64,000 nucleotides of DNA from Candidatus Nitrotoga sp. HW29 (GCF_924101635.2 NZ_CAKMAA020000007.1:21931-85930); one strand, 5' to 3'. Positions 26,423-36,651 are shown, counted from the first letter of the stretch. The notes: generated by a model not told the origin, from the sequence alone. Program-made: numbers and translations.

Positions 26423-29197
26423 ATGGAACTCACAAAAAGCTTTGAACCGCAAGCAATTGAAGCGCGCTGGTATCCCATATGGGAAAGCGCGGGTTACTTC
26501 CAGGCTAAATTAGAGAGCGACAAGCCCGCTTACGCCATCATGCTGCCGCCACCCAATGTGACCGGCACTTTGCACATGGGACATGCCTTCCAGGACACGC
26601 TTATGGACGCGCTCACCCGTTATCACCGCATGCGTGGAGACAACACGCTATGGCAGCCGGGTACGGACCATGCCGGAATTGCCACACAAATCGTGGTGGA
26701 ACGCCAGTTGGATGCACAAAAAATTAAACGTCACGATCTTGGCCGTGAAAAATTCATTGAGCGCGTGTGGAAATGGAAGGAGGAATCCGGTTCTACCATC
26801 ACTCACCAAATGCGCCGCCTCGGCGCCTCATGTGATTGGTCGCGGGAGCGCTTCACCATGGACGAGGGTCTGTCCGAAGCCGTCACCGAAGTATTCGTCA
26901 AGCTCTACGAGCAAGGTTTAATCTATCGCGGTAAGCGATTGGTCAACTGGGATCCGGTGCTGGGTACCGCAGTATCTGATCTGGAAGTCGTCGCGCAGGA
27001 AGAAGACGGCTTCATGTGGCATATCGCTTATCCGCTGGAAGCCGGTGTGGGCGCTTTAATTGTCGCCACCACACGCCCTGAAACGCTGCTCGGCGACGTA
27101 GCGGTAGCGGTTCATCCGGAAGATGCACGCTACAAGCATCTGATCGGCAAACGCCTGCAACTGCCACTGTGCAATCGTACTATCCCCATCATTGCCGATG
27201 AATATGTGGACCCGGCTTTCGGCACTGGCTGCGTAAAAATCACGCCCGCGCACGATTTCAACGACTACATCGTGGGGCAGCGCCATAACCTTACCCCGAT
27301 CAACATATTCACGCTGGATGCAAAAATCAACGAATATGCACCCGTCATCTATCAAGGGCTGGATCGTTTCGATGCGCGCAAAAAAATCCTTTCCGACCTG
27401 TCCGCACAAAATCTGCTTGTAGACACCAAACCGCACAAGCTGATGGTGCCCCGCGGGGACCGCAGCCATGCAGTAATTGAACCGATGCTGACCGACCAGT
27501 GGTTCATGAAAATGGAAGGTTTGGCACAACGCGGGCTACAAGCGGTGGCGGATGGCGAAATTAAATTCGTGCCGGAAAACTGGACCAACACCTACAACCA
27601 GTGGTTAAACAACATTCAAGACTGGTGCATCTCGCGCCAACTGTGGTGGGGACATCGCATCCCGGCATGGCATGACGAACAAGGCAATATATTTGTCGCT
27701 CGCAATGAAGAAGACGCCCGCAAGCAAGCAGGAAATTCTAAATTACGCCAGGACAAGGACGTGCTCGACACCTGGTTCTCGTCCGCATTGTGGCCGTTCT
27801 CAACACTGGGCTGGCCTCACTACACCAAAGAACTCAAGACGTTTCTACCGACCTCGGTACTGGTTACCGGCTTCGACATCATCTTCTTCTGGGTGGCGCG
27901 CATGGTGATGATGACGCTGCACTTCACCGACAAAGTGCCATTCCGCGAAGTGTATGTACATGGCCTGATCCGCGACGCGGAGGGACAAAAAATGAGCAAA
28001 TCCAAGGGAAACGTGCTGGATCCGCTGGATCTCATTGATGGTATCTCACTGGAAGACTTGGTGGCCAAGCGCACGCAAAATCTGATGAACCCCAGGCAGG
28101 CAGAAAGTATCGAAAAACAGACACGCAAACATTTCCCGGACGGCATCCCGGCCTTCGGTACAGATGCCATGCGCTTCACCTTCGCCAGCCTTGCTTCGCA
28201 TGGACGCGACATCAAATTCGATCTGCAACGCTGTGAAGGTTACCGCAATTTTTGTAACAAGCTATGGAATGCCACGCGCTTTGTACTCATGAATTGCGAA
28301 GGTCAGGATATCGGGCTGGACGAATCGTTGCCGGTTAAATTCAGCGCGGCAGACAGATGGTTGATCGGTCGTTTGCAACACGCTGAAACTGAAATGGCGG
28401 ACCATTTTGACCATTACCGTTTCGACATGGCGGCGCGCACGCTGCACGAATTGGTGTGGGACACGTATTGTGATTGGTATCTGGAATTAGCCAAGGTACA
28501 ACTCAGCCCTCAATTTAGCAGCGCCCTTTCAGCGGAAGAAGTCGCCTTAAAAATCGCACGGCATCGTGCCACGCGGCGCACCCTGGTGCGTGTACTGGAA
28601 ACCATACTGCGTCTGGCACACCCTATCATCCCATTCATCACTGAAGAGCTGTGGCAGAAAGTTGCGCCGCTGGCCGGAAAACAAGGTGACAGCATCATGC
28701 TACAGCCCTATCCGCAAGCCAATCCCAAATTGATTGACCCAACTGCCTTGCAACAAATCAACCTGCTACAGGAAATGGTCACCGCCTGTCGTAAGCTACG
28801 CAGCGAAATGAATTTGTCTCCCGCACAACGAGTACCACTGATTATGAGCGGCGATACCACCATCCTGCACGGCTTTGCGCCTTACCTGCAAGCGTTGGGA
28901 AAATTAAGTGGCGTGAGCCTGGTGGATGATCTGCCTAACACCGATGCGCCAATCGCCATCGTCGGTAATTTCAAGTTGATGCTGGAAATTGAAATTGACG
29001 TAGACGCAGAATGTGAGCGCTTGGACAAGGAGATAGCTCGTCTTGCGGGCGAAATCACCAAGGCGCAAAGCAAGCTGGGTAATGCCAGTTTCGTTTTACG
29101 CGCACCACCGCAGGTGGTGGACCAAGAACGCAGGCGTATGGACGATTTCAACATTACGTTGCTCCAGTTACAAGCACAGCTGGACAAACTGGGTTAA
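26006..29197 (+). CDS. valS: Valyl-tRNA synthetase ValS with in-frame 139-residue N-terminal extension
   Basis: Class I aminoacyl-tRNA synthetase charging tRNA-Val. The usual protein starts at the ATG at 26423 ([16 protein letters not shown]) and has 924 residues. Motifs are [15 protein letters not shown] (HIGH), the CP1 editing domain ([15 protein letters not shown]), KMSKSKGNV (KMSKS), the anticodon domain, and a C-terminal coiled coil ([14 protein letters not shown]). The frame is open without a stop from an ATG at 26006, adding an acidic Pro/Glu-rich segment, IPVLTDVVD at its start, then a helical part ([21 protein letters not shown]). Related betaproteobacteria seem to carry this segment as a separate small gene. 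TATAAT at 26368-26373 may serve a separate valS start. Confidence 0.95.
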   Translation: MSYPPEQLNELSNIPVLTDVVDADSLEIPTLTEIVAEEPSALPAENKKENTETNTEFTTLSDAQYRHLATQIAPQLETLLRAKLAPQFDALWQEAWHQAKSNLPELIQAHISTPPVPAPSAIITPLLTVPDRIKLNTINMELTKSFEPQAIEARWYPIWESAGYFQAKLESDKPAYAIMLPPPNVTGTLHMGHAFQDTLMDALTRYHRMRGDNTLWQPGTDHAGIATQIVVERQLDAQKIKRHDLGREKFIERVWKWKEESGSTITHQMRRLGASCDWSRERFTMDEGLSEAVTEVFVKLYEQGLIYRGKRLVNWDPVLGTAVSDLEVVAQEEDGFMWHIAYPLEAGVGALIVATTRPETLLGDVAVAVHPEDARYKHLIGKRLQLPLCNRTIPIIADEYVDPAFGTGCVKITPAHDFNDYIVGQRHNLTPINIFTLDAKINEYAPVIYQGLDRFDARKKILSDLSAQNLLVDTKPHKLMVPRGDRSHAVIEPMLTDQWFMKMEGLAQRGLQAVADGEIKFVPENWTNTYNQWLNNIQDWCISRQLWWGHRIPAWHDEQGNIFVARNEEDARKQAGNSKLRQDKDVLDTWFSSALWPFSTLGWPHYTKELKTFLPTSVLVTGFDIIFFWVARMVMMTLHFTDKVPFREVYVHGLIRDAEGQKMSKSKGNVLDPLDLIDGISLEDLVAKRTQNLMNPRQAESIEKQTRKHFPDGIPAFGTDAMRFTFASLASHGRDIKFDLQRCEGYRNFCNKLWNATRFVLMNCEGQDIGLDESLPVKFSAADRWLIGRLQHAETEMADHFDHYRFDMAARTLHELVWDTYCDWYLELAKVQLSPQFSSALSAEEVALKIARHRATRRTLVRVLETILRLAHPIIPFITEELWQKVAPLAGKQGDSIMLQPYPQANPKLIDPTALQQINLLQEMVTACRKLRSEMNLSPAQRVPLIMSGDTTILHGFAPYLQALGKLSGVSLVDDLPNTDAPIAIVGNFKLMLEIEIDVDAECERLDKEIARLAGEITKAQSKLGNASFVLRAPPQVVDQERRRMDDFNITLLQLQAQLDKLG

Positions 29198-29436
29198 ATC
29201 TGTCGACGACGCAAGTAGAATACGAACTCATCACCTTGCTGTGCAGCAGACAACAAATCATTCCCGGTTTGTTTACAAAAATCGGTGAAGTCATCCGGTG
29301 ATTTTTTGTCTGTTGCAACCACTTTCAATATTTGCCCGCTTTGCATCTGCGACAACATTTTTTTGGTTCGCAGAATGGGCAAAGGGCAGCTCAACTGACG
29401 GGCGTCCAATTCGACATCGAATTCCATTGTACTCAT
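29194..29436 (-). CDS. TusA/SirA-family sulfurtransferase-like protein
   Basis: An 80-residue protein of the TusA family, which carries persulfide sulfur for tRNA thiolation or for sulfur metabolism. The N-terminal Cys of the family motif CPxP is present ([19 protein letters not shown]), followed by [17 protein letters not shown] and [11 protein letters not shown]. The ATG at 29436 ([14 protein letters not shown]) is preferred over one ten codons upstream. Its last bases overlap the end of the convergent valS by 4 bases. Which TusA-like subgroup it belongs to cannot be judged from one gene. Confidence 0.88.
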   Translation of the reverse strand: MSTMEFDVELDARQLSCPLPILRTKKMLSQMQSGQILKVVATDKKSPDDFTDFCKQTGNDLLSAAQQGDEFVFYLRRRQI

Positions 29437-29813
29437 CCTATGGGTAACGCACTTGCTTGCGTCCAATTAATAGCGCCGCTTTGCAGCTTATGCGCTTCAG
29501 CAAAACTTAGCACTGTGGCGAAACTCGAAGTATTTGCTGCATTCTCGTCTCTTTGAACCTGCAATTCTGTCTTGTTAATATTCATATCGTTATAGTTGAT
29601 TACTTTTTCAGTAATTAAGCGGACTATCATGATCATCAAGATAGTATAAAGGCAATAACAGGAGTAGCAACGACCAGCATTTACAACTTTCCCCCTACCT
29701 GTACTTATTATACTTTGCTAATCAGTAAACACAGGTATCCTCGCCTGAATGCCACTTTAAAATCATGCGCTCCAGGCTTGGGAACCACCGGACAAAGCGG
29801 GTATCATATTGTC
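29437..29813. other. Intergenic region between tusA-like gene and M48 protease gene
   Basis: About 375 bases between two diverging genes. A 68-codon minus-strand frame (29433-29639) shows no family resemblance and overlaps the tusA-like start, so it is not called. The region presumably carries the two divergent promoters. Confidence 0.5.
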
Positions 29814-31235
29814 ATGAAAAATTTGCTGTACATAGTGCTTTATGCATGGTCAATGCTGTGCCGCGCTGAAGGTCTGCCCGATTTAGGCGACGTATCGCAG
29901 GAGGCGATGACACCGCAACAAGAGCGAAAAATCGGCGAGCAGAGCATGTTTGAAATTCGCTCCGATAAAGACTACCTTGATGATGCTGAAGTCAACGATT
30001 ATCTAAATCAACTTGGATACCAGCTGGTTTCCAACAGCAACGAACCATGGCAGACGTTTGAATTCTTTGCCATCAACGACAACAGCATCAACGCTTTCGC
30101 GCTGCCCGGCGGTTTCATTGGCGTAAATACCGGGCTGATGCTCATGGCACAAAGCGAATCCGAACTCGCCTCAGTACTGGGCCACGAAATCGCTCACGTC
30201 ACCCAGCATCACCTGGCACGTATGGTAGCCGGCCAAAAAATCGACTCAGTGGCTGCCATAGCTGCGCTTGCAGTAGCTATCCTGGCAGCGCGCAGCAACC
30301 CGCAAACCTCACAGGCGGCCATCGTCGGAATGCAGGCTAGCTCCATCCAACGGCAATTGAACTTTACCCGTGTTCATGAACAAGAAGCGGATCGCATCGG
30401 CCTCACCACACTGCAAAAAGCTGGCTTCGATCCGCACGCCATGCCCATCTTCTTCGAACGCTTACAAAAATCCACACGCCTGCTGGACAACAACATGCCT
30501 TCTTACCTGCGCACCCATCCAATCACCAGCGACCGTATCGCCGATGTCGCCAACCGCGTGCAGCAGACTCCCTATCGCCTGGTTGCGGACAGCCTCAGCT
30601 TCCAGTTGGTGCGCGCCAAACTGCGGGTCATACAAAAGAGCTCTCAGGAAACGGTAAACTTCTTTAAAAGTGCAATTGGCGAACAAAAACATGGCAATCA
30701 GACAGCCCAGCGTTACGGCCTGGTACTGGCATTGCTGCGCACTGGCCAAGTCACACGGGCCACGCAAGAATTCGCCCCTTTACAGACACTGATATCCCAA
30801 AATCCGATGATCGCGACGCTGGCCGGACAAATCAGGCGTAAAGACAAAAACAGCACAAATGACATTGAATTCTACCGTAATGCCACACAAAATTTTCCCC
30901 AGCACCGGGCGCTAGCCTATGACTATATCGAACTGCTGCTGGAAGCCAATCGTTTTGAAGACGCGCTCAAACTGCTCAACGAACAAATTATCACTCACCC
31001 AAATGACCTGCGTCTGTATGAGCTACAGGCCCGCAATTACGCCGCATTGGGTAAACGACAAGAAGAGCACCACGCGCTGGCCTACACTAACATTCTGCGC
31101 GGTAACTTGATTAATGCAATTGAACAACTGGAATTAGCCAAAGGAGCGGGCACTGATTTTCACGAATTATCGATCATTGAAAGCGAACTGAAACAGTTCA
31201 AGGAGATCGCGGCGACACGTGCAAAGAAGAATTGA
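29814..31235 (+). CDS. Periplasmic M48 metalloprotease with TPR domain, BepA-like
   Basis: A 473-residue exported zinc protease like BepA/YfgC, which controls outer-membrane protein (LptD, BamA) assembly. The ATG at 29814 gives a signal peptide (MKNLLYIVLYAWSMLCRAEG); an upstream open frame to 29715 has no matching features. The catalytic motif HEIAH lies near residue 125 (SVLGHEIAHVTQHHLARM), with the third ligand in HEQEADRIGL. The loop NSINAFALPGGFIGV is typical of M48. A C-terminal TPR region (FEDALKLLNEQIITHPNDLRLYE) completes the BepA layout. Confidence 0.92.
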   Translation: MKNLLYIVLYAWSMLCRAEGLPDLGDVSQEAMTPQQERKIGEQSMFEIRSDKDYLDDAEVNDYLNQLGYQLVSNSNEPWQTFEFFAINDNSINAFALPGGFIGVNTGLMLMAQSESELASVLGHEIAHVTQHHLARMVAGQKIDSVAAIAALAVAILAARSNPQTSQAAIVGMQASSIQRQLNFTRVHEQEADRIGLTTLQKAGFDPHAMPIFFERLQKSTRLLDNNMPSYLRTHPITSDRIADVANRVQQTPYRLVADSLSFQLVRAKLRVIQKSSQETVNFFKSAIGEQKHGNQTAQRYGLVLALLRTGQVTRATQEFAPLQTLISQNPMIATLAGQIRRKDKNSTNDIEFYRNATQNFPQHRALAYDYIELLLEANRFEDALKLLNEQIITHPNDLRLYELQARNYAALGKRQEEHHALAYTNILRGNLINAIEQLELAKGAGTDFHELSIIESELKQFKEIAATRAKKN

Positions 31236-31306
31236 TATGTTTTTCTTATCCAACATTTATACAATCATAAAAATAAATTTCATATTTCAGCCTGAAATTC
31301 CATTAC

Positions 31307-32947
31307 TTACGGTGAAACCTTCTCATGTTGTTGCCGATTCAATGCCACGATGATGCAAGCTTGCTTCAATCCCAGCTGACAGCTTTTTTCCATTTGCTGT
31401 ATCGCCCCGGTCATGTTGTGTAAATTTTTTAAAACGAAGCTTTTTCCGTAATAAGCACTGGCATTTTTAGGATTGCCAGCAATCACTTTATCAAACTCTG
31501 CCAGCGCTTCCGGATACCGTCCTGAATTTGAATACGCAGAAGCCAACGCAATATTGACCTCAGGGTAGGTTGAATTAATTGCCAGCGATTTTTGGTAATC
31601 CGCAATGGCCGCATCCCAATTTTTAACCGCAGCCAAAGCTTGGGCGCGATTAAAATAGGTACGATGAGCACCGAGGCGATCTTCCCCATGCAGCAAACCC
31701 ACCGCGTCATTCCATAGACGGTATTTATCCGCAAACACCCATAATCGATCCCATGCCAGCGGCACGAGTAACAAAACCGCTAATGCACCCACCAGCATAA
31801 TTTTTCGACTGGGAAGCGAACTAAGTACTAATGGCAATAACAACATATAGCCAGGCAACCATAAATAACTACGATACAGTACAAAAATTTCCTGAACGCG
31901 TATGCTTGAAAATTCCGCCATGAAGTAACACCACGGATACAATAAAGCCAATCCGAATAAAGCGGCACGCCCACCGCGAAACAAAGAAACCAGCGCAAAT
32001 GCGCCATAGGCAACAAAACCAACCAGGCCGACCCAGCTTGTCCACTCTTTCCAGGTGAGGATAAAGGGTTCACGCATATCTATCGACATCCACGCGGGAT
32101 TGGGCACAAGCATTAACAAGCAGTATTTAAAAAAAAGCCCTGCCTGCGTCAACACACTCAACAAATGCAACGATGAAGTTCCCTGAAGCAGCGCTTGTTC
32201 TCCAAACAATGCCGCCGCATCCTTCTCATAGGGCACACCAAATATACCTTTGATACGCAACACCACCAACAGCCCAACCAATGCGAACCCTAGCCAAGTT
32301 GCTAACAAAACGCGGGACGAAAGTTTATTTTGGGCACGAATCGCCCATGTCAAAGGTAACAATATGGCGGGAGCCATCAAGCTATGTTCTTTGCTGAATA
32401 GCGCCAAAAAATATGCCAGGACTGCTAGCGCCATATAGCGTTTATCACCTTCCAGCAGACCACATAAATAGGCCAATTGCATTACCAATGTGAACAATGT
32501 CGCCATCAAAATGCTGCGCTGTATCAAATAGCCTACGCCATATACCGCTAGAGGGTGGCATGCGAATATTAGCGCGCCCAACCACGCGCCCCAATTTGCG
32601 ATATTTTCTTTGCTCATGTCAGTGATAAACAGCTTGATCCACATCCGCAACACCAACAATAGCAACAGCACATTCATACCATGCAGCAATAAATTCTGTA
32701 TGCGAAAAACAGGGGTGGCCTCACCGAAAAAAACCCACGTTACACCAAATGTCGTATAGGGGAACCAGCGTAAATCTAAACGAAACAGTGTATTGGCGTA
32801 ATGATCTATCGCTGTATCAAAAAACGCAAAATCATCAAATATCAAAGGGTTATTAAAAAAAGGGGCATACACCACAATAACCATCAGCGCCAAAGACAGC
32901 GCTTTTATTCGGTCAAGCGGGTAAATAAATTTAGAAAAAAAACTCAT
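31307..32947 (-). CDS. GT-C-type membrane glycosyltransferase with C-terminal TPRs (TMTC-like), next to pilin
   Basis: A protein of about 546 residues; the ATG at 32947 is chosen, with a TTG at 32980 possible. About ten transmembrane helices follow a first luminal loop with the acidic pair in PLIFDDFAFFD, the place and form of the catalytic DD/DE motif in GT-C enzymes. The last 140 residues are TPRs (YFNRAQALAAVKNWDAAIADY, NIALASAYSNSGRYPEALAEF, ASAYYGKSFVLKNL). This is the architecture of TMTC-type O-mannosyltransferases. It lies directly behind the pilin gene after a terminator, so pilin O-glycosylation is a reasonable but unproven guess. Confidence 0.7.
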   Translation of the reverse strand: MSFFSKFIYPLDRIKALSLALMVIVVYAPFFNNPLIFDDFAFFDTAIDHYANTLFRLDLRWFPYTTFGVTWVFFGEATPVFRIQNLLLHGMNVLLLLLVLRMWIKLFITDMSKENIANWGAWLGALIFACHPLAVYGVGYLIQRSILMATLFTLVMQLAYLCGLLEGDKRYMALAVLAYFLALFSKEHSLMAPAILLPLTWAIRAQNKLSSRVLLATWLGFALVGLLVVLRIKGIFGVPYEKDAAALFGEQALLQGTSSLHLLSVLTQAGLFFKYCLLMLVPNPAWMSIDMREPFILTWKEWTSWVGLVGFVAYGAFALVSLFRGGRAALFGLALLYPWCYFMAEFSSIRVQEIFVLYRSYLWLPGYMLLLPLVLSSLPSRKIMLVGALAVLLLVPLAWDRLWVFADKYRLWNDAVGLLHGEDRLGAHRTYFNRAQALAAVKNWDAAIADYQKSLAINSTYPEVNIALASAYSNSGRYPEALAEFDKVIAGNPKNASAYYGKSFVLKNLHNMTGAIQQMEKSCQLGLKQACIIVALNRQQHEKVSP

Positions 32948-32978
32948 CAAACACACCAATATAATATCAGCCACATAC

Positions 32979-33010
32979 AAAAAACCCGCGATCCATTACA
33001 GAACGCGGGT
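32979..33010 (-). terminator. Rho-independent terminator after the pilin gene
   Basis: On the minus strand ACCCGCG (33010-33004) and CGCGGGT form a 7-bp stem with a 13-base loop, followed by a run of T (TTTTTTG). It lies 64 bases after the pilin stop and just upstream of the glycosyltransferase start. Pilin mRNA is therefore mostly separate. Confidence 0.85.
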
Positions 33011-33074
33011 CTTCAGGAAATCATCAATTCTACAAATGACAATATTGATTCGAAGAAAAGCTTTTTATTTCATA

Positions 33075-33524
33075 CTACTTCCACTTGGAAATGGTGCTCA
33101 ACAAAACTGGGTCTGTACTAGTTGAAGTGACTCCCCAAGTTATAGCCGACGCTCCTGGTGTTGGAAGCCAAGTGACGCTCGTTGCATCGATTCCACCCTT
33201 AATACAATTAGTACAAAGATTAGCTACGATAGCGCCAGTTGCAGCCGTCACAGAATAACTTGCAACCTCTGTTGTTGCTGTTGGCGCGGCGCTAAGCCCC
33301 AAGGAAGTCCAGTTATCAGTAGTCAGAGCAGCGGCAGTACCATTCTCCTGGATAAACATAGCAACCGCCATTTTAAGCGGATCCACAGCGGTCGCGACTT
33401 TAGAAAGTTTGGCTTTAACTACATAATCCTGATAGGCAGGAATCGCTACCGCAGCCAAAATACCGATAATCGCAACCACGATCATCAATTCAATCAGGGT
33501 AAAACCTTTTTGCATTTGTTTCAT
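33075..33524 (-). CDS. pilA: Type IV major pilin, PilA-like
   Basis: A 149-residue type IVa pilin. The ATG at 33524 has GAAGGAG upstream. The class III leader is short (MKQMQKG), with cleavage before Phe and the conserved Glu5 in [27 protein letters not shown]. The globular part is rich in Ala, Thr and Ser, as expected for a surface protein with possible O-glycosylation. The two cysteines are in an LCTNC arrangement in the middle rather than forming the usual C-terminal disulfide loop. A sigma-54-type promoter precedes it, a strong terminator follows it, and the extension ATPase gene lies upstream on the same strand. Confidence 0.93.
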   Translation of the reverse strand: MKQMQKGFTLIELMIVVAIIGILAAVAIPAYQDYVVKAKLSKVATAVDPLKMAVAMFIQENGTAAALTTDNWTSLGLSAAPTATTEVASYSVTAATGAIVANLCTNCIKGGIDATSVTWLPTPGASAITWGVTSTSTDPVLLSTISKWK

Positions 33525-33581
33525 AATTGATACTCCTTCAAGTGTTAAAAATTTGGTACACGGGGTGTGCGGTTTACTATA

Positions 33582-33597
33582 AGCAGTATTCATGCCA
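33582..33597 (-). promoter_or_regulatory. Sigma-54-type promoter of the pilin gene
   Basis: On the minus strand TGGCATGAATACTGCT fits the -24/-12 RpoN pattern: GG and GC separated by exactly 10 bases. It ends about 57 bases before the pilin ATG. PilR/RpoN control is well known for pilA in pseudomonads and relatives. No PilSR genes are in this window. Confidence 0.65.
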
Positions 33598-33791
33598 GAA
33601 AAAATTTCTTCAAGCATTACCGCCTGGACCGGGTTCACGCAACAATTCAGAGATGCTTTTTAAACTTCACATTGAAGAGAACAGCTGATTTACGTCAGGA
33701 AAGTGACGGTTTTTGTCACTCTGGTTTTCGCATAAGGCAGAATAAAAATAGATAATGCTCTGGAGATTTACTTCTTCTGAGAGAGATTGAA

Positions 33792-33838
33792 AAAAGTAAA
33801 TCCATTCATCCTTCGGGAAATTCAGGACGAACGGATTT
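33792..33838 (-). terminator. Rho-independent terminator after the GAF-PilB gene
   Basis: On the minus strand AAATCCGTTCGTCCT pairs with AGGATGAATGGATTT, a 15-bp stem with two G-U pairs and an 11-base loop. It is followed by ACTTTTTTC. It lies about 22 bases after the stop of the ATPase gene and separates it from the pilin promoter. Confidence 0.8.
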
Positions 33839-33860
33839 ATTCCTTCTGTGTGTGCGGGAG

Positions 33861-36308
33861 TTACTTCATGCAGACGACACGCACCTGATGCATATCGGTG
33901 ATGCCGGATAATACCTTTTCAATACCATCTTGCTTCAGGGTGCGCATGCCGTCATTGAGTGCATTAGCAAACATTTCCGCGACGCGAGCGTGTTCTTGAA
34001 TATTCTTTTTTATCAGGTCGGTACCCACCATCAACTCATGCAAACCTACCCGTCCGCGATAACCGGTGCCGGAGCAATAATCACAGCCTACCGGTTCATA
34101 TAACGTGAATTTCCCCGTTTCATCGGCAAACAGCTTGACCCATTCGGCGTACAGTGCCTTGTAAGCAGCATTGGCATCTTGTTTCCAGGACGCGCAATTC
34201 ATAAGCTCCGTCGCATATTCAACAAGTAATAATTTGAGTTCATCTTGAGTGGCGGTATGGGGTTTCTTGCACTTCTTGCATAAACGTTTGGCTAAACGCT
34301 GCGCCAGAACGCCTAGCAGAGCATCGGAAAAATTAAACGGATCCATACCCATATCCAATAATCGCACGACGGATTCCGGCGCGCTGTTAGTGTGCAGGGT
34401 GGCAAACACCAAATGGCCGGTAAGAGAAGCTTCGATACCAATAGAAACCGTTTCCTTATCGCGCATTTCGCCTACCATAATCACGTCCGGGTCGGCGCGC
34501 AAAAAAGCCCTCATGATGGTAGCGAAATCCATACCGGCCTTCTTGTTGATTTGCACCTGACGCAGGCCTTTCTGCGTAATTTCTACCGGATCCTCTGCCG
34601 TCCATATTTTGGTCTCGGGCTTATTAATATGGCCAAGCACAGAATGCAAAGTGGTTGTTTTACCGGATCCAGTTGGTCCGCATACAAAAAACAGGCCGTA
34701 GGGTTTGCTGACGACCGCCTTCAGGGTTTCAAGATTTCGAGCCGACAAGTCTAGTTCATTAAGTTTTATCGGCTCTCCATTAGCCAAAATACGCATCACG
34801 ATATCTTCCATGCCGCCCTGAGAAGGAATAGTGGCGACGCGCAGCTCAATATCCAGAGGCGCATATTTATTGAACTTGATCTTGCCGTCCTGGGGTTTGC
34901 GCTTCTCTGAAATATCAAGGTCGCACATGATCTTAATACGCGTAACCAGCGCACTCCGAAAAGATGAGGGGACTTCGATATAAGGGAGTAGAGAACCATC
35001 CTTGCGCAAACGAATCACGGTTTTGCCCTTGCCCGGCGCGGGTTCGACATGAATGTCGGAAGCACCCATTTTGTGGGCATCCATGATAATCTTATTCACC
35101 AGTTTGACTAGTTCATTGTCTGCCGCCGCACTGACGTCCTCCTGATAAACCTCATCAAGCTCTTCTTCATCCCCTCCCATGGCGGTAAGCATCTCATCCA
35201 TTGAGGTACCGTCCATTTCCAAGCTGCCGAACATACCACTGGTGCCACCTCCACCAAAGAACAAGTTGAGGGTTGCATTAAATTCGCGCTGCGAGCAAAC
35301 CCGGTAAACCAGTCGACTCCTCGGAAAAACATTGTTTACCACGCGTGAGGTTTGAATCCACTCTGGATCAGTAGTCAGAATTACCAAGCCTTCCGTCACC
35401 TCATCTATCGGAACCCATTGGCTACTTTCTACATATTCCCGTTTCAGTTTTTTAAGTAATTCGGTTGGTTTGATACGATCAGGGCTGAAGGGTTCATAGG
35501 GCACTCCGAAAAAGAGTGCAAGTGCTTTACCAAGAGCCGCCGGTTTAACCTGAAATTCATCAAGCAGCTCATCCTCGATGTCAACATTTTTACGTCGCGC
35601 TGTAGATACAGCCAGATCCAATTCGTCGGCAGACAACACCGCGTCATAAACCAAATGATCGTACTTGGTTTTAGCAGTAGGTTGCTGCTGACTCTGGCGT
35701 AGCGCCACCGCCAAGTTCTGTGCCAGTTCTAATATCCCATCTACTAACATTCTCGAAAAAGGTTGATCGGCCTTATTATTAAGAACCTGGATGACACCGG
35801 CCAAGTCCTTGCTCTCGGGATCAAGTATGGGTACCACAAGAGCTTGCTTGGTACGATAGCCCGTGCGCTTATCCACGTCTTGCAGAAAGCGCAGGCTGGA
35901 ACTATGCGAAGCTAATTCTTTTTCGTCATACACATCCGTGATGTTTAGTACTTTTTTGTGTAGCGTCACATACCCAACAAGACTTTGCTCAGTAACACGT
36001 AATTTGAGATCCTTGAATGAGTTAGCCCCCGTCTTTATTTTTGAAATCAGCGTGGCCTTGTCTTTATCCAGTGAATAAATAGTGAGACGATCAGCGTTGA
36101 ATATCGTACATATATCCTTGCTAACCCCCAGCATAATTTCGTCGAAATTGTATGCAGTATTGATCTTGCTGATGACGTGATCATGAATGTTACTTATGAT
36201 CTGATTAAGATTTTTCGTGAACACCAGTTGCGCCTCAATCTGGCTAGCATTGGCCCGGCGCTCCCGCTGTATTATTGGTGCATTATCCATCCACTTCTCC
36301 CTGATCAC
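33861..36308 (-). CDS. Type IV pilus extension ATPase (PilB/GspE type) with N-terminal GAF domain
   Basis: An 815-residue protein. Residues about 45-205 form a GAF domain (DICTIFNADRLTIYSLDKD to KQALVVPILDPESKDLAGVIQVLN), a small-ligand or redox sensor not found in ordinary PilB. Then come a MshEN/T2SSE_N domain (about 215-370) and the hexameric ATPase with Walker A GPTGSGKTTTLHS near 540, the Asp box, Walker B VIMVGEMRD, the His box GHLVFATLHTN and a zinc tetracysteine (CKKC and CDYC). MshEN domains can bind c-di-GMP, so both a GAF ligand and c-di-GMP could control it. Neighbours are pilin downstream and FHA/PP2C genes upstream. pilC and pilD are absent from the window. Confidence 0.88.
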   Translation of the reverse strand: MIREKWMDNAPIIQRERRANASQIEAQLVFTKNLNQIISNIHDHVISKINTAYNFDEIMLGVSKDICTIFNADRLTIYSLDKDKATLISKIKTGANSFKDLKLRVTEQSLVGYVTLHKKVLNITDVYDEKELASHSSSLRFLQDVDKRTGYRTKQALVVPILDPESKDLAGVIQVLNNKADQPFSRMLVDGILELAQNLAVALRQSQQQPTAKTKYDHLVYDAVLSADELDLAVSTARRKNVDIEDELLDEFQVKPAALGKALALFFGVPYEPFSPDRIKPTELLKKLKREYVESSQWVPIDEVTEGLVILTTDPEWIQTSRVVNNVFPRSRLVYRVCSQREFNATLNLFFGGGGTSGMFGSLEMDGTSMDEMLTAMGGDEEELDEVYQEDVSAAADNELVKLVNKIIMDAHKMGASDIHVEPAPGKGKTVIRLRKDGSLLPYIEVPSSFRSALVTRIKIMCDLDISEKRKPQDGKIKFNKYAPLDIELRVATIPSQGGMEDIVMRILANGEPIKLNELDLSARNLETLKAVVSKPYGLFFVCGPTGSGKTTTLHSVLGHINKPETKIWTAEDPVEITQKGLRQVQINKKAGMDFATIMRAFLRADPDVIMVGEMRDKETVSIGIEASLTGHLVFATLHTNSAPESVVRLLDMGMDPFNFSDALLGVLAQRLAKRLCKKCKKPHTATQDELKLLLVEYATELMNCASWKQDANAAYKALYAEWVKLFADETGKFTLYEPVGCDYCSGTGYRGRVGLHELMVGTDLIKKNIQEHARVAEMFANALNDGMRTLKQDGIEKVLSGITDMHQVRVVCMK

Positions 36309-36651
36309 TCCAAGTGTGACTTGCCATATGGTGAGATTGCATAACTTTGTTACTTGCTATCCGGATAGCGGCATTTGGCGAAAATTCTCCATGCGATTTT
36401 GAAACAAAGATGGGTTATGCCACCTAGTATTTAAGGTTGTGGTGTTCCGGAATGGAAAACGATACAACTTTATTTATTGTTTTTGCGGAGATAGAAGCTG
36501 AACGTTTGATCTTTTTGAAACACCCACCAGTGTGAATCTATGCAAGAAGCATTCACTGATTTCTTGCATGGTGTGGCACACAGCGCCCATCCTTTTCTGA
36601 ATTGAAAAAAGCGGCTTCGATCTACTGCGTAAAACTCACTCATACAGGCCT
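36309..36651. other. Intergenic region between FHA gene and GAF-PilB gene
   Basis: About 340 bases. No convincing gene is present: a 61-codon minus-strand frame (36470-36655) resembles nothing and overlaps the FHA stop. The gap probably carries the promoter of the ATPase gene, so the latter need not share a transcript with the FHA/PP2C pair. Confidence 0.5.

Noticed and set aside
29433..29639. 68-codon minus-strand ORF upstream of the tusA-like gene
   Set aside because: No family resemblance and no clear ribosome-binding site; it overlaps the tusA-like start.
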